A DNA stretch of 64,000 nt from Maribacter_C sp047345145 (GCF_047345145.1 NZ_JBLFER010000005.1:277716-341715); one strand, 5' to 3'; positions 1 through 9,221 are shown, counted from the stretch's first letter. Notes: a model not told the origin generated them from the letters alone. Program-made: numbers and translations.

Positions 1-2
1 AA

Positions 3-1043
3 GTAAGGGCAGGATTCTTCGGTTCTCAAGCGCAGCGTTTTCAAAGGGGTCAAGATGAAATTCGGGTTTGGGTTCGCTATGATCGTGAAAACCGCTCGTC
101 TATAACCGATTTAGATGAAATGCGAATCGTTACCCCAAGTGGGTCAAGAATACCTCTAAAAGAAATTGCGGAATACACGATAGAAAGAGGAGATGTGGCT
201 ATCAATCGTTTGGAGGGTAGAAGGGAAATTCAAATCTCTGCGGATATGAAGAATCCGAAGGATAGCCCTACCGACGTCATGACGGAAATTGAAAACGTGA
301 TTATGCCCGAAATACAATCTAAATACCCTACGGTAACAGCTTCCTATGAAGGCCAAAATAGGGAATTGGGAAAACTTACGGGATCTTTAAAAGTTGTAGG
401 ACTATCGGTTTTGGCACTCATATATATGACCATTGCCTTTACTTTTAGAAGCTTTAGTCAACCCTTGATGTTGATTTTATTAATTCCGTTTAGTATGACG
501 GCGGTTATTTGGGGGCACTGGATACATGACTTTCCTTTAAACATTTTATCCCTTTTAGGTATTATCGCATTAATAGGAATTATGGTCAATGATGGTCTAG
601 TGCTTATCGGCAAGTTCAATACGAATTTACGAGAGGGAATGACATTCGATGATGCCATCTATCAAGCGGGTCGTTCAAGATTCAGGGCTATCTTTCTAAC
701 ATCGATTACTACCATCGCTGGTTTGACACCTTTGATATTCGAAACCAGTCGACAAGCGCAGTTCCTAATACCAATGGCTATTTCAATTGCTTATGGTATC
801 GGGTTTGCCACGGTTTTGACATTGATAATGTTACCCTTGTTTTTATCTTTTAGCAACAAATTAAAAGCGAAAACAGGCTTACTCACTACCGGAACGAACG
901 TTTCCAAAGAAGAAGTGGAACGCGCTATCATAGAGCAAAAAGAAGGAATACACTTAGAGCAAGAGATGGTTCAATCTATAGGAGAAACCAGCAAAGAAAT
1001 TCAAGAAACCACAACAGTTGAACAAAAAATCTACAAGAATTAG
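3..1043 (+). CDS. RND-family efflux transporter, C-terminal part (5' end outside window)
   Basis: The reading frame is open from base 3, so the gene begins before the window; the first ATG at 120 is internal. What is visible is the end of the second periplasmic (porter) loop followed by the C-terminal membrane bundle of an AcrB/CzcA-type inner-membrane pump that uses proton motive force to export small molecules. Five or so hydrophobic segments follow one another, including the classic stretch ending in IMVNDGLVLIGKFN and a later TSITTIAGLTPL motif typical of RND pumps. The last ~50 residues are a hydrophilic, Glu-rich cytoplasmic tail. A TolC-like gene follows almost at once, so pump and outer-membrane channel are probably co-transcribed. 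The substrate cannot be told from this fragment. Confidence 0.93.
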   Translation, partial: VRAGFFGSQAQRFQRGQDEIRVWVRYDRENRSSITDLDEMRIVTPSGSRIPLKEIAEYTIERGDVAINRLEGRREIQISADMKNPKDSPTDVMTEIENVIMPEIQSKYPTVTASYEGQNRELGKLTGSLKVVGLSVLALIYMTIAFTFRSFSQPLMLILLIPFSMTAVIWGHWIHDFPLNILSLLGIIALIGIMVNDGLVLIGKFNTNLREGMTFDDAIYQAGRSRFRAIFLTSITTIAGLTPLIFETSRQAQFLIPMAISIAYGIGFATVLTLIMLPLFLSFSNKLKAKTGLLTTGTNVSKEEVERAIIEQKEGIHLEQEMVQSIGETSKEIQETTTVEQKIYKN

Positions 1044-1053
1044 AAGGTATATC

Positions 1054-2406
1054 ATGATGAAAAGAACATACTTAAGTGCGATTATCTTTTTAGTCGCTAT
1101 GACCACCGTTTTTTCTCAAGAAAAAGTGCTTTCAAAGGAAGATGCTGTTAATCTAGCATTAGAAAATAATTTTGGAATAAAGGTAGCCAAGAATCAAGTC
1201 GAGATTGCCGGAAATAATAAGAGTATCTTAAACTCTGGATATCTTCCTACTTTGACAAATTCAACAACCGCCAATTACAATCGTGATGATTCGGTTATCG
1301 AATTTCCAGGCGTTTTTAGTGATGATGGCACTCCAAGGCCAGATGTAGAGATTTATAAGGCAGAGGCCCAAAGGTACAATTCAACCTTGAACGCAAATTA
1401 TACGCTTTTTGATGGGATGGGTCGCTTCTATAATTACAAGCGGTTAAAGGAACAATATCAGCTCAGTGAATTGCAGGCTCGTGAAACTATTGAAAATACA
1501 ATGCTTCAATTGTTTAGTGTATACTTTGAAGTAGCTCGCCTTTCGGAGAATGAAAATGTCTTAGGGCAAGCACTAGAAATATCAACCCGTCGAATCAAAA
1601 GGGCCGAGTACGCCTTTGAATATGGTCAGAGTACAAAGCTTGATATTTTGAATGCACAGGTCGATGTCACAAACGATAGTATTAACTTATTGAATACACG
1701 ACAACAACTTGCAAATACAAAACGCGATTTGAACGTTGTTTTAAATCAAAACTTAAATGAGAAATTTCAGGTTGATACGCTGGTGAGTTTCATTCCTCGG
1801 TTAAAATTGGATGAATTTGTTTCTCAATCCAATTTGAATAATGTAGCCCTGTTACAGACAGAAAAGAATTTAGCCATAAATGCATATGACATCAAAGTAA
1901 ATAAAGCAGGATACCTCCCCACAATTGGCCTTAATGGTGCCTACGGATGGAATTTAAACCAAAGTGCTGCATCTGCATTCTTTCCAGGTACAAATAACAC
2001 CACATGGAATTTTGGACTAGGCGCAAGCTTATCATGGAATTTATTCGATGGTGGCGGTACCACGGTAAGAGTTAAAAACGCAAAAATTGCCTACGAAAAT
2101 CAAGAGCTTTTGAAACAACAGGTAGAGTTGGAAGTTAATCGAGACATACAAAATGCCTTAGCGATTTATGAAAATCGCTTGAACATTTTCAATATCCAAG
2201 AACAGAATGTATTGACAAATCAAAATAATTTTGAACGTTCAAAAGAGCAGTTTCAATTGGGTAGGATTACTTCGATTGAATTCCGTCAAGCACAGATCAA
2301 TTTGTTGAACGCCCAAACCAACAAAAATTTAGCGAAATACGATGCTAAATTGGCGGAGTTACAGTTATTGCAATTAACGGGGCAACTGCTGAATATAGAA
2401 TTTTGA
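1054..2406 (+). CDS. TolC-family outer-membrane efflux protein
   Basis: About 450 residues. It is an outer-membrane channel subunit that would trimerise and dock onto the RND pump encoded just upstream. I chose the ATG at 1054 rather than 1018 because a signal peptide begins there (MMKRTYLSA..., ending near FSQ) and because the longer form would overlap the pump gene. Two long coiled-coil, Ala/Asn/Gln-rich halves of similar organisation (for example LALENNFGIKVAKNQVEIAG in the first and repeated NLLNAQTNKNLAKYD-like heptads in the second) are the standard outer-membrane efflux protein repeat. The TLFDG and NLFDGG motifs mark the beta-barrel strands of each half. Only 10 bases separate it from the pump gene, so one operon is likely. 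Confidence 0.93.
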   Translation: MMKRTYLSAIIFLVAMTTVFSQEKVLSKEDAVNLALENNFGIKVAKNQVEIAGNNKSILNSGYLPTLTNSTTANYNRDDSVIEFPGVFSDDGTPRPDVEIYKAEAQRYNSTLNANYTLFDGMGRFYNYKRLKEQYQLSELQARETIENTMLQLFSVYFEVARLSENENVLGQALEISTRRIKRAEYAFEYGQSTKLDILNAQVDVTNDSINLLNTRQQLANTKRDLNVVLNQNLNEKFQVDTLVSFIPRLKLDEFVSQSNLNNVALLQTEKNLAINAYDIKVNKAGYLPTIGLNGAYGWNLNQSAASAFFPGTNNTTWNFGLGASLSWNLFDGGGTTVRVKNAKIAYENQELLKQQVELEVNRDIQNALAIYENRLNIFNIQEQNVLTNQNNFERSKEQFQLGRITSIEFRQAQINLLNAQTNKNLAKYDAKLAELQLLQLTGQLLNIEF

Positions 2407-2444
2407 TTTAAAATTATTTCAGCTGAAGATTATATAGAACAGAA

Positions 2445-3116
2445 ATGTATAAAGACAAAGAAATAAAAGAACTATTGGAATTGGTGGATGGGCACAAATC
2501 GCTGACCTTTCAATCTCAATTGTATTTACAAGAGGAGCTGAACGCCAGAGGCCTTAGTAAAGAAGTCGCTGTTTTAGATAGTACGATTGCGAAGACATCT
2601 TCCAATATCAAAAACTTTCATTTCTTAAAAGATTTAGGCTTTAAAGTAGAAGATGTTGGAAACTCATTTAAAGTAAAAAGAACGACGAATGCTATCTTAA
2701 CTGATATGGCAGCAATTGTTTTAGGTCTTTTGCTTTCAATGTATGGATTTGTTAAACTTTTGTCGATAACAGTATTGGCCCCTGAAAACGAAGCTGATTT
2801 TTCAATTAATAGCGTGATCACACTCATTGTTTATGGGGTGATGATATTAATCGGAGTAAAATTTCTGAACGGGGTGAAGCGCTTTTTGGATTTTTTAGGT
2901 TTTGAACTTTCGAAGTCCGATACCGAAATCATTTTGAAAAAAAGATTTGACCTTAAACTAGAAGAACGCAGTGTAGAAGCATCCTCCTTTCAATTGGAAC
3001 GACGAAAAGATAGAATGATATTAAAGGTGAATGATGACAGTTTACTAGATTCAAATGCAAATGATATTATTCAAAAAATGACTATTGAATCGCTATATAA
3101 GAGACTAAGAAGCTAA
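2445..3116 (+). CDS. Hypothetical membrane protein with two central membrane segments
   Basis: 223 residues; not a family I recognise. A charged N-terminal helical region of about 80 residues opens with a repeated KELLELV/LYLQEEL pattern. Two hydrophobic segments follow, near residues 83-105 and 123-146, and then a hydrophilic C-terminal domain rich in Lys, Arg and Glu. There is no signal peptide, so an inner-membrane protein with both ends in the cytoplasm is the simplest reading. It starts 38 bases after the TolC-like gene on the same strand and could be the last gene of the efflux operon, but nothing in the sequence ties it to transport. Confidence 0.7.
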   Translation: MYKDKEIKELLELVDGHKSLTFQSQLYLQEELNARGLSKEVAVLDSTIAKTSSNIKNFHFLKDLGFKVEDVGNSFKVKRTTNAILTDMAAIVLGLLLSMYGFVKLLSITVLAPENEADFSINSVITLIVYGVMILIGVKFLNGVKRFLDFLGFELSKSDTEIILKKRFDLKLEERSVEASSFQLERRKDRMILKVNDDSLLDSNANDIIQKMTIESLYKRLRS

Positions 3117-3135
3117 AATTTGCAGTTCAATTTTT

Positions 3136-3366
3136 TCAACCCTCTTTTTTAGATTTCTTCCAAAATAGATAATATCCGTTTACCAACAGAATGGCTACGT
3201 TCGTAATAATCACCGGAATGCTGGGAAGCATAATTCCATAGGCAACAAAAAAGGCACATCCTACAGAGTTGATGATTCTTAATTTGCGAATATCCTTGTA
3301 AAAAAATGATAGTAAAACAAATAGACTAGCGAGGTAACCTAAAATTTCGGTTGGGTTTATATCCAT
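3136..3366 (-). CDS. Small inner-membrane protein, YgjV/SemiSWEET-like
   Basis: 76 residues with about three hydrophobic segments: an N-terminal ILGYLASLFVLLSFFYKDI segment, a central VGCAFFVAYGIML segment and a C-terminal IITNVAILLVNGYYLF segment. The pattern (a GYLASL start, charged KDIRKLRIIN, then N-G-YYLF-K at the end) matches small bacterial YgjV or half-SWEET type proteins, whose role is not established in bacteria. It converges on the preceding gene with 19 bases between the stop codons. Confidence 0.6.
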   Translation of the reverse strand: MDINPTEILGYLASLFVLLSFFYKDIRKLRIINSVGCAFFVAYGIMLPSIPVIITNVAILLVNGYYLFWKKSKKEG

Positions 3367-3414
3367 AGCTGTAAAACTAAGCCAATTACCGAACTCCTCG
3401 AATAATTAGGTAAA

Positions 3415-3485
3415 TAAAAAAGCTCCAAGTTTCCTTGAAGCTTTGTTAGTAGCGGGGACTGCCCCGAGACTTCGAGGGAACCAGC
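3415..3485 (-). repeat. Decayed duplicate of the tRNA-fMet 3' end plus terminator
   Basis: Bases 3415-3461 repeat 3504-3551 with very few changes: the terminator hairpin, the spacer and the last 12 bases of the tRNA gene (agcggggact). After that the copy diverges but regains gaaccagc at 3478-3485, as in the T arm of the intact gene. It is therefore a truncated, broken tRNA 3' copy lying 89 bases from the real one. It could be the scar of a tandem tRNA array or of an element that once integrated at the tRNA 3' end. Confidence 0.75.
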
Positions 3486-3509
3486 TTTCTTTTAATCCGA
3501 AAACAAAAA

Positions 3510-3533
3510 AAGCTCCAAGTTTCCTTGAAGCTT
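3510..3533 (-). terminator. Rho-independent terminator of tRNA-fMet
   Basis: Read on the minus strand this is a 10-bp stem (one G-T wobble) around a GAAA tetraloop, followed by a run of seven T. It begins 7 bases after the tRNA 3' end. A near-identical hairpin at 3420-3443 belongs to the decayed duplicate. Confidence 0.85.
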
Positions 3534-3539
3534 TATTAG

Positions 3540-3612
<73 letters not shown>

Positions 3613-3696
3613 ATATGGGTTTTTATCTCACTGGTTTTGCAACTTCAGGTCATTAGGCTGACGAGATAAAGGTGCGCTACTATTTGTAACGGGCGA

Positions 3697-3727
3697 CAAA
3701 TATACAACGGTTTCTTTGTTTAATCAA
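3697..3727 (-). promoter_or_regulatory. Promoter for tRNA-fMet
   Basis: On the minus strand a TTG (-33 element, 3725-3727), a 20-base spacer and a perfect TATATTTG (-7 element, 3697-3704) form a full Bacteroidota promoter. Start of transcription would fall near 3690, about 77 bases before the mature tRNA 5' end, implying a processed leader. The arrangement is identical to that found before the rRNA genes at the end of this window. Confidence 0.75.
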
Positions 3728-3806
3728 GACTTGTTGCAGGAATATTTTTCTTTGTCAAAACCGAACAAATAGTTAAAATCCATACCTTCGGACTTTAACC
3801 TTTTCT

Positions 3807-5171
3807 ATGGATGCAATCAACGATTTTATTTCCGGAGCCTTGCCTTATACCGAATGGCCCATGTTCATTTTACTTATTCTTGGAGGACTTTTTCTAGTAT
3901 TTTATTCGAAATTTCTACCCTATCGTTTCTTTGGTCATGCTATTGCAATTACCGCAGGAAAGTATGACGATAAGAACGCAAAAGGAGATGTAAGTTCCTT
4001 TCAAGCCCTTTCTGCTGCTGTAGCGGCAACAGTCGGTTTAGGGAATATTTCGGGAGTCGCAATTGCTATTCATGATGGCGGGCCGGGAGTCATTTTTTGG
4101 ATATGGGTTACGGCATTAATTGGTATGTGTATCAAATTTTATTCCTGCAGTCTATCTGTAATGTTTCGTGGTACTGACTCTGAGGGCAATTTGCAAGGAG
4201 GCCCAATGTATTATATAACGAAGGGTTTAGGTGAAAAGGCTAAACCTCTAGCAATTTTCTTTGCCGTTTGCGGACTCTTCGGATTTCTTGGGGTATTCAC
4301 AGCAAATCAATTCACAGAAACTTTTATGAGTGTTGTTGAGCCATCAACTAATTTGTTTGAGATGAGTGATATGAATTGGAAATTAACTATAGGTATAGTA
4401 CTTGCAGTAATTACTTCCCTCGTGATTTTTGGGGGATTAAAAAACATCGCTAAAGTCGCTTCTGCAATAGTACCCTTTATGGTCGCTGTCTATTTATTTG
4501 CAGTAATTGCAGTCATGGCTATGAATTCAGAACAGATACTTCCCTCTATAAAACTGATTTTTAGCGAAGCATTTAACTTTAACACCATAGTTACAGGAGG
4601 TTTTTGGGGGTTAGTGATTATAGGAGTTCGTAGAGCTATGTTTTCCAATGAAGCAGGTTTAGGTAGTGCTCCTATGTACCATGGGCAATCAAAAACTGAC
4701 AACCCGATTAAGGAAGGTTTGGTGGCGAGTTTAGGGCCATTTATAGATACGATTTTGGTATGTACGTTTACGGCTATTGTAATTATTTTGAGTGGTGCTT
4801 ATTTGGAAGATTCAAGCGGAATAGTAATGACCTTATCAGCGTTTGAAACGACACTGTTCGGCTATGGTGATGACTTGTTAATGATTATTGTAACGGCTTT
4901 TGCCTTGTCTACACTCTTTACGTATTCGTACTACGGAGTAAAAAGTTTGTCCTTTCTGACGAATGCAAAAATTGGAAAACTCTATAATGTCTATTTTGTG
5001 GCAATGATCATTTTTGCGGCTGTAGCATCGCTTGATTTGGTTAAGAATCTGATTGATTTATCATACGCTTTAATGGTAATTCCGAATATGATTGCCGTAC
5101 TTTTGTTGGCTCCTAAGGTAAATGAGAAAGCGAGGGAGTATTTTAAACAATTGAAAGATGGCAGAGCATAG
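3807..5171 (+). CDS. Sodium:alanine/glycine symporter, AGCS family
   Basis: 454 residues with about ten hydrophobic segments; an inner-membrane Na+-coupled amino-acid uptake carrier. Family signatures are clear: SAAVAATVGLGNISGVAIAI near residue 70, GGPMYYITKGLG near 131, and RRAMFSNEAGLGSAPMYHG near 275-293, all typical of the alanine/glycine:cation symporters (AlsT/AgcS). Length matches the family. The 3' end overlaps the era start codon region by 14 bases, so era is probably translated in part from the same message. The exact substrate (alanine, glycine or glutamine) is not resolved. Confidence 0.93.
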   Translation: MDAINDFISGALPYTEWPMFILLILGGLFLVFYSKFLPYRFFGHAIAITAGKYDDKNAKGDVSSFQALSAAVAATVGLGNISGVAIAIHDGGPGVIFWIWVTALIGMCIKFYSCSLSVMFRGTDSEGNLQGGPMYYITKGLGEKAKPLAIFFAVCGLFGFLGVFTANQFTETFMSVVEPSTNLFEMSDMNWKLTIGIVLAVITSLVIFGGLKNIAKVASAIVPFMVAVYLFAVIAVMAMNSEQILPSIKLIFSEAFNFNTIVTGGFWGLVIIGVRRAMFSNEAGLGSAPMYHGQSKTDNPIKEGLVASLGPFIDTILVCTFTAIVIILSGAYLEDSSGIVMTLSAFETTLFGYGDDLLMIIVTAFALSTLFTYSYYGVKSLSFLTNAKIGKLYNVYFVAMIIFAAVASLDLVKNLIDLSYALMVIPNMIAVLLLAPKVNEKAREYFKQLKDGRA

Positions 5172-6042
5172 AGCAGGATTCGTAAATATCATCGGAAACC
5201 CCAATGTGGGTAAATCTACTTTGATGAATGCTTTTGTGGGAGAGAAATTGTCGATTATTACATCCAAGGCTCAAACTACAAGGCACCGTATTTTAGGTAT
5301 TGTAAATGGGGATGATTTTCAAGTAATATTATCTGACACCCCGGGAATCATAAAGCCAGCTTACGAATTGCAGTCTTCTATGATGAATTTCGTAAAATCC
5401 GCCTTTGAAGATGCTGATGTGTTGTTATACATGGTTGAAATAGGGGAGAAGGCTTTAAAAGATGAAGCTTTCTTTGAGAAAATAAAGAATAGTAAAATTC
5501 CTGTTTTGCTCTTGTTGAACAAAGTGGATACGGCAACTCAAGAATTATTGGAAGAACAGGCACAATACTGGCAAGAAATGCTTCCTACAGTGGAGTTGCA
5601 TCCAATTTCTGCATTGTCTAATTTTAATGTAAAAGGGGTTTTTGAACGTATTATTGAATTGCTTCCTGAAGCACCTCCTTATTATCCAAAAGACCAATTG
5701 ACAGATAAGCCTGAGCGGTTTTTTGTAAATGAAACGATTCGCGAGAAAATTCTAATCCATTATAAAAAAGAAATTCCGTATTCTGTAGAAATAGATACGG
5801 AGGAGTTTTTTGAGGATGAAGACATTATAAGAATGCGTTCTGTAATAATGGTAGAGCGTGATTCTCAAAAGGGAATTATCATTGGCCATAAAGGAAGTGC
5901 TTTAAAGCGAGTAGGAGTGGAGTCACGAAAAGACCTAGAAAAATTCTTCGGAAAACAAGTCCATTTGGAGCTTTATGTAAAAGTGAATAAAAATTGGCGG
6001 AGCGATGCAAGACAATTGAAACGCTTTGGATATAACAATTAG
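5158..6042 (+). CDS. era: GTPase Era
   Basis: 294 residues. Era is an essential GTPase that binds the 3' end of 16S rRNA during small-subunit assembly. The G domain shows GNPNVGKS (13-20), the switch I threonines near 40, DTPG (60-63) and NKVD (121-124). The C-terminal KH domain carries the IIGHKGSALKRVG loop that contacts RNA. Length is normal for the family (E. coli about 300). It begins inside the last codons of the upstream symporter gene and is followed, after a separate promoter, by der, another ribosome-assembly GTPase. Confidence 0.98.
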   Translation: MAEHRAGFVNIIGNPNVGKSTLMNAFVGEKLSIITSKAQTTRHRILGIVNGDDFQVILSDTPGIIKPAYELQSSMMNFVKSAFEDADVLLYMVEIGEKALKDEAFFEKIKNSKIPVLLLLNKVDTATQELLEEQAQYWQEMLPTVELHPISALSNFNVKGVFERIIELLPEAPPYYPKDQLTDKPERFFVNETIREKILIHYKKEIPYSVEIDTEEFFEDEDIIRMRSVIMVERDSQKGIIIGHKGSALKRVGVESRKDLEKFFGKQVHLELYVKVNKNWRSDARQLKRFGYNN

Positions 6043-6107
6043 GTTTGATACAGCCCCTTTTTTAGTTCTTCCCTTTCGTAAAACCTAGTTCTTCAATAAT
6101 TTAGCAG

Positions 6108-6115
6108 TACTTTTG
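6108..6115 (+). promoter_or_regulatory. -7 promoter element before der
   Basis: TACTTTTG fits TAnnTTTG exactly and lies 22 bases before the der start codon, which would give a short leader of about 15 bases. No convincing -33 element was picked out. Confidence 0.5.
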
Positions 6116-6137
6116 CACCTCCAAAAAAATAAAAGGT

Positions 6138-7442
6138 ATGAGCGCTATAGTAGCCATCGTGGGAAGGCCAAATGTAGGGAAATCCACTTTTTTCAATAGA
6201 TTAATAGAACGACGAGAAGCTATCGTTGATGCTGTTAGTGGTGTTACGCGTGATCGTCACTATGGAAAAAGCGACTGGAACGGAAAGGAGTTTTCAGTGA
6301 TTGATACTGGCGGATATGTTTTAGGTAGTGATGATATCTTTGAACAAGAAATTGATAAGCAAGTAGAATTAGCGATTGAAGAAGCCGATGCTATTGTTTT
6401 TATGGTCAATGTTGAAGATGGAGTAACAGGAATGGATGAAGATGTTGCCTTGTTATTACGTCGAATTAATAAACCCGTTTTCTTAGCTGTAAATAAAGTA
6501 GATAATGCCAAACGAGCTGAAGATGCGGTTGAATTCTATTCTTTAGGATTGGGGGAGTATTTTACACTTTCAAGTATCAATGGAAGCGGTACAGGTGATT
6601 TGTTAGATGCATTGGTTGAGGTGCTTCCTGAAACTGAAAAAGATGAAAGTGAACTTCCAAGATTTGCGGTTGTCGGAAGACCTAATGCAGGAAAATCATC
6701 TTTTATTAATGCGCTTATAGGAGAAGATAGATACATCGTAACAGATATTGCTGGTACTACCCGTGATAGTATCGATACCAAATACAATCGCTTCGGATTT
6801 GAATTTAATTTAGTTGATACAGCTGGAATTCGAAGAAAAGCAAAAGTCAAGGAAGACTTGGAATTTTACTCGGTAATGCGATCAGTGCGTGCGATAGAAC
6901 ATGCCGATGTGTGTCTACTTCTAGTAGACGCTACGAGAGGCTTTGACGGACAGGTAGCAAACATTTTTTGGTTGGCCCAGCGTAATAATAAGGGCATCGT
7001 TATTCTTGTTAACAAATGGGATTTGGTTGAGAATAAAGAAACCAATACCATGAAGCATTTCGAGAAAAAAATTAAAGAAGCTATTGAGCCTTTCGTTGAT
7101 GTGCCTATTCTGTTTATTTCTGTATTGACCAAGCAGCGTATTTTTAAAGCTATAGAAACTGCTGTACAAGTTTATGAAAATAGAAGTAGAAGAATACCAA
7201 CAAGCAAGTTCAATGACACGATGCTTCCTGTCATTGAGCACTATCCGCCACCAGCATATAAAGGCAAGTTTGTGAAAATCAAATTCTGTATGCAGATACC
7301 CTCTCACTATCCACAATTTGCGTTCTACTGTAACCTGCCGCAATACGTTCGTGAACCTTACAGGCGTTATTTAGAGAATAAGCTTCGAGAAGAGTTTGAT
7401 TTTACGGGAGTTCCGATATCAATTTTTATGCGGAAGAAATAG
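6138..7442 (+). CDS. der: Ribosome biogenesis GTPase Der (EngA)
   Basis: 434 residues with two consecutive GTPase domains, the hallmark of Der, which acts in 50S subunit maturation. P-loops are GRPNVGKS at 9-16 and GRPNAGKS at 180-187; NKVD (about 119-122) and NKWD are the paired G4 motifs, and DTGG/DTAG the G3 motifs. The C-terminal ~100 residues form the KH-like domain (ending near FTGVPISIFMRKK). Length is normal. The neighbouring era gene fits a ribosome-assembly pair, although der has its own promoter element. Confidence 0.98.
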   Translation: MSAIVAIVGRPNVGKSTFFNRLIERREAIVDAVSGVTRDRHYGKSDWNGKEFSVIDTGGYVLGSDDIFEQEIDKQVELAIEEADAIVFMVNVEDGVTGMDEDVALLLRRINKPVFLAVNKVDNAKRAEDAVEFYSLGLGEYFTLSSINGSGTGDLLDALVEVLPETEKDESELPRFAVVGRPNAGKSSFINALIGEDRYIVTDIAGTTRDSIDTKYNRFGFEFNLVDTAGIRRKAKVKEDLEFYSVMRSVRAIEHADVCLLLVDATRGFDGQVANIFWLAQRNNKGIVILVNKWDLVENKETNTMKHFEKKIKEAIEPFVDVPILFISVLTKQRIFKAIETAVQVYENRSRRIPTSKFNDTMLPVIEHYPPPAYKGKFVKIKFCMQIPSHYPQFAFYCNLPQYVREPYRRYLENKLREEFDFTGVPISIFMRKK

Positions 7443-7447
7443 TTACG

Positions 7448-7933
7448 CTAATTAATAGTAACATTATAAAACCCTGTTTCTGTATTTACGAAGGCTTCAG
7501 TACCATTTATTTGGATATTTTCTAATATCGGAATGCTACCGCAACAAGGCCCTTCTGATATGATGAACGACGCACTTAGTGAAAATGAATCAGATTCCTC
7601 TACAGTGATTAAGTATGTATAATTACCTCCTAAATCCCAATCTAGATCAACAAAAAAAAGTACGGGCCCTTCGTTAGGAATAAAACCAGATTGAAGGGAT
7701 AATTCTCTATTTTCTAAATCAGTACCCTGAACGCTTATATTCTCAATTGTAGTCATGTTTTCATTGAAAATATTCTCTCCATTCCGAGTAATTACAAAAC
7801 CCAACATAGGAAAACCAATACAATCAACTAAGGCTGGGTCTATGTTACAGGGGCTTTCATTCTTATTCTGGCAACTAAATATAAATAAGAGAGATATTGC
7901 GAAGAATTTTAATGAAAATCGTCTGAAAATCAT
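7448..7933 (-). CDS. Hypothetical lipoprotein
   Basis: 161 residues beginning with a type II signal sequence whose lipobox LLFIFSC places the lipidated Cys near residue 20. The mature part is short, rich in acidic and Asn residues and beta-strand-like (VLFFVDLDWDLGGNYTYLITVEES), with paired CC at PCCGS. No family is recognised. It is the last gene before the convergent der stop (5 bases apart). It is on the same strand as the TPM/LemA cluster but separated from it by 63 bases. Confidence 0.7.
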   Translation of the reverse strand: MIFRRFSLKFFAISLLFIFSCQNKNESPCNIDPALVDCIGFPMLGFVITRNGENIFNENMTTIENISVQGTDLENRELSLQSGFIPNEGPVLFFVDLDWDLGGNYTYLITVEESDSFSLSASFIISEGPCCGSIPILENIQINGTEAFVNTETGFYNVTIN

Positions 7934-7996
7934 TTAAGCTTTTTTAGTAAGATGAAATAAAATGAGAAAGTTGCTTTCTCAAACAGTAAAATACAT

Positions 7997-8794
7997 TTAC
8001 CACCCCCCAGAAGCACCGCCGCCTCCAAAGCCACCGCCACCGAATCCACCGCCAAAACCTCCGGAGCCTCCACCGAAACCACCACCACTACCAAATCCTC
8101 CACCAGAACCACCACTGCGGCCCATATTGCTGAGAATGATGATGTCCCAAAGGTCTAGACCAGTTGAGCGTTTTCCTCCATTGCGTCCGCCACCTCTTCG
8201 ATTGCGACTTGATAAGATAATTAGAATGACGAAAAAGATGATAAAAGGTAAAAAGCTATCTAATGGAAATCCTTCTCCGTTTTCGAAAGTCCGTTCTTCT
8301 TTGAATTCACCGCTTAATACTTGAAAAATAACATCGGCACCTTTATCGAGACCACCATAGTAGTCATTTTGTTTGAACTGCGGAACGATTATATTTTCTA
8401 TAATCCTTTTAGACATGGCATCAGTTAAAGAGCCTTCAACACCATAACCTGTATTAATAGCGATTCTGCGATCGTCTCGTGCTAGTAGAATTAAAATGCC
8501 ATTATCCTTATCTGCTTGGCCAATTCCCCATTTTTGCCCCCATTGAGCACCGAGATAATTAATATTTTCTCCTTCTGTGGAACTGATAATAGCAACTACA
8601 ATTTGTGTAGAAGTGCTATCGGAGTAACGTATTAGCTTCTGCTCTAGAGCCTTTTCTTGACTAGCTGGTAGGAGGTCAATGTAGTCATATATACTAGTTT
8701 GTAGTTCGGGTTTTTCGGGAATCTGAAACTGGGCGAATACAAATCCACAACAGAATAAAAGAAAAACGACAAGACTATCCTTTAGAAACTTCAT
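7997..8794 (-). CDS. TPM-domain membrane protein with Gly-rich tail (YgcG-like)
   Basis: 265 residues. A signal peptide ending at VFAQ is followed by a TPM domain of about 130 residues, which opens with YDYIDLLP and contains IVVAIISSTEG, WGIGQADKDNGILILLARDDRRIAINTG-type strands and a terminal membrane segment near residues 176-192. The last ~45 residues are a Gly/Ser/Phe low-complexity tail ending in GGW, usual for this family. TPM domains occur in envelope proteins (Psb32/YgcG) whose function is poorly defined; a role in membrane-protein turnover or metal binding has been proposed. Its start overlaps the preceding TPM gene by 20 bases. Confidence 0.88.
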   Translation of the reverse strand: MKFLKDSLVVFLLFCCGFVFAQFQIPEKPELQTSIYDYIDLLPASQEKALEQKLIRYSDSTSTQIVVAIISSTEGENINYLGAQWGQKWGIGQADKDNGILILLARDDRRIAINTGYGVEGSLTDAMSKRIIENIIVPQFKQNDYYGGLDKGADVIFQVLSGEFKEERTFENGEGFPLDSFLPFIIFFVILIILSSRNRRGGGRNGGKRSTGLDLWDIIILSNMGRSGGSGGGFGSGGGFGGGSGGFGGGFGGGGFGGGGASGGW

Positions 8795-9212
8795 CGCTCA
8801 ATTCGTTTAGGTCACCGTGATTCCATGGAAAATGACTTTCCAATTGTTTTCCGGTACTTAGTACACCGTCAATGATTCCCTGTTTAAAGTTTCCGTTTTT
8901 AAATTGGACTTGAATGGCATCACGTGTAGCATCCCAAAAATTGTCTGGAACTACTTTATCGATGCCTTTATCCCCATAAATGACAAATTTTCGATCGTTG
9001 ACAGCAACATAAATCAGCACACCATTTTCATCTTTAGTATTATCCATCTTAAGTAAATGGAATACCTCTTTGGCGCGATCAAAATGATTTAGTCGCGTAT
9101 GCGATTCAATGTGAACTCGAATTTCCCCTGAAGTGTTTTTTTCGGCCTCAAGAATAGCTTGAACAATTTCTTGTTCTTCATCATTTGATAAAAGCTTTTC
9201 TACGCGAGACAT
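8775..9212 (-). CDS. Small TPM-domain protein
   Basis: 145 residues with a single TPM domain and no signal peptide or C-terminal membrane anchor. Visible core motifs are GEIRVHIESHT, ENGVLIYVAVNDRKFVIYGDKGI and the terminal LSTGKQLESHFP. It sits between lemA (9 bases upstream) and the longer TPM gene (20-base overlap). The LemA-TPM-TPM trio is a recurrent arrangement in Flavobacteriia, so the three products probably act together at the inner membrane. Confidence 0.88.
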   Translation of the reverse strand: MSRVEKLLSNDEEQEIVQAILEAEKNTSGEIRVHIESHTRLNHFDRAKEVFHLLKMDNTKDENGVLIYVAVNDRKFVIYGDKGIDKVVPDNFWDATRDAIQVQFKNGNFKQGIIDGVLSTGKQLESHFPWNHGDLNELSDEVSKG

Positions 9213-9221
9213 GCAGACTGA

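Noticed and set aside
7962..8324. Plus-strand frame coding for a Pro-rich protein
   Set aside because: Antisense of the Gly-rich tail of the TPM-domain gene; Pro codons are simply the complement of Gly codons.
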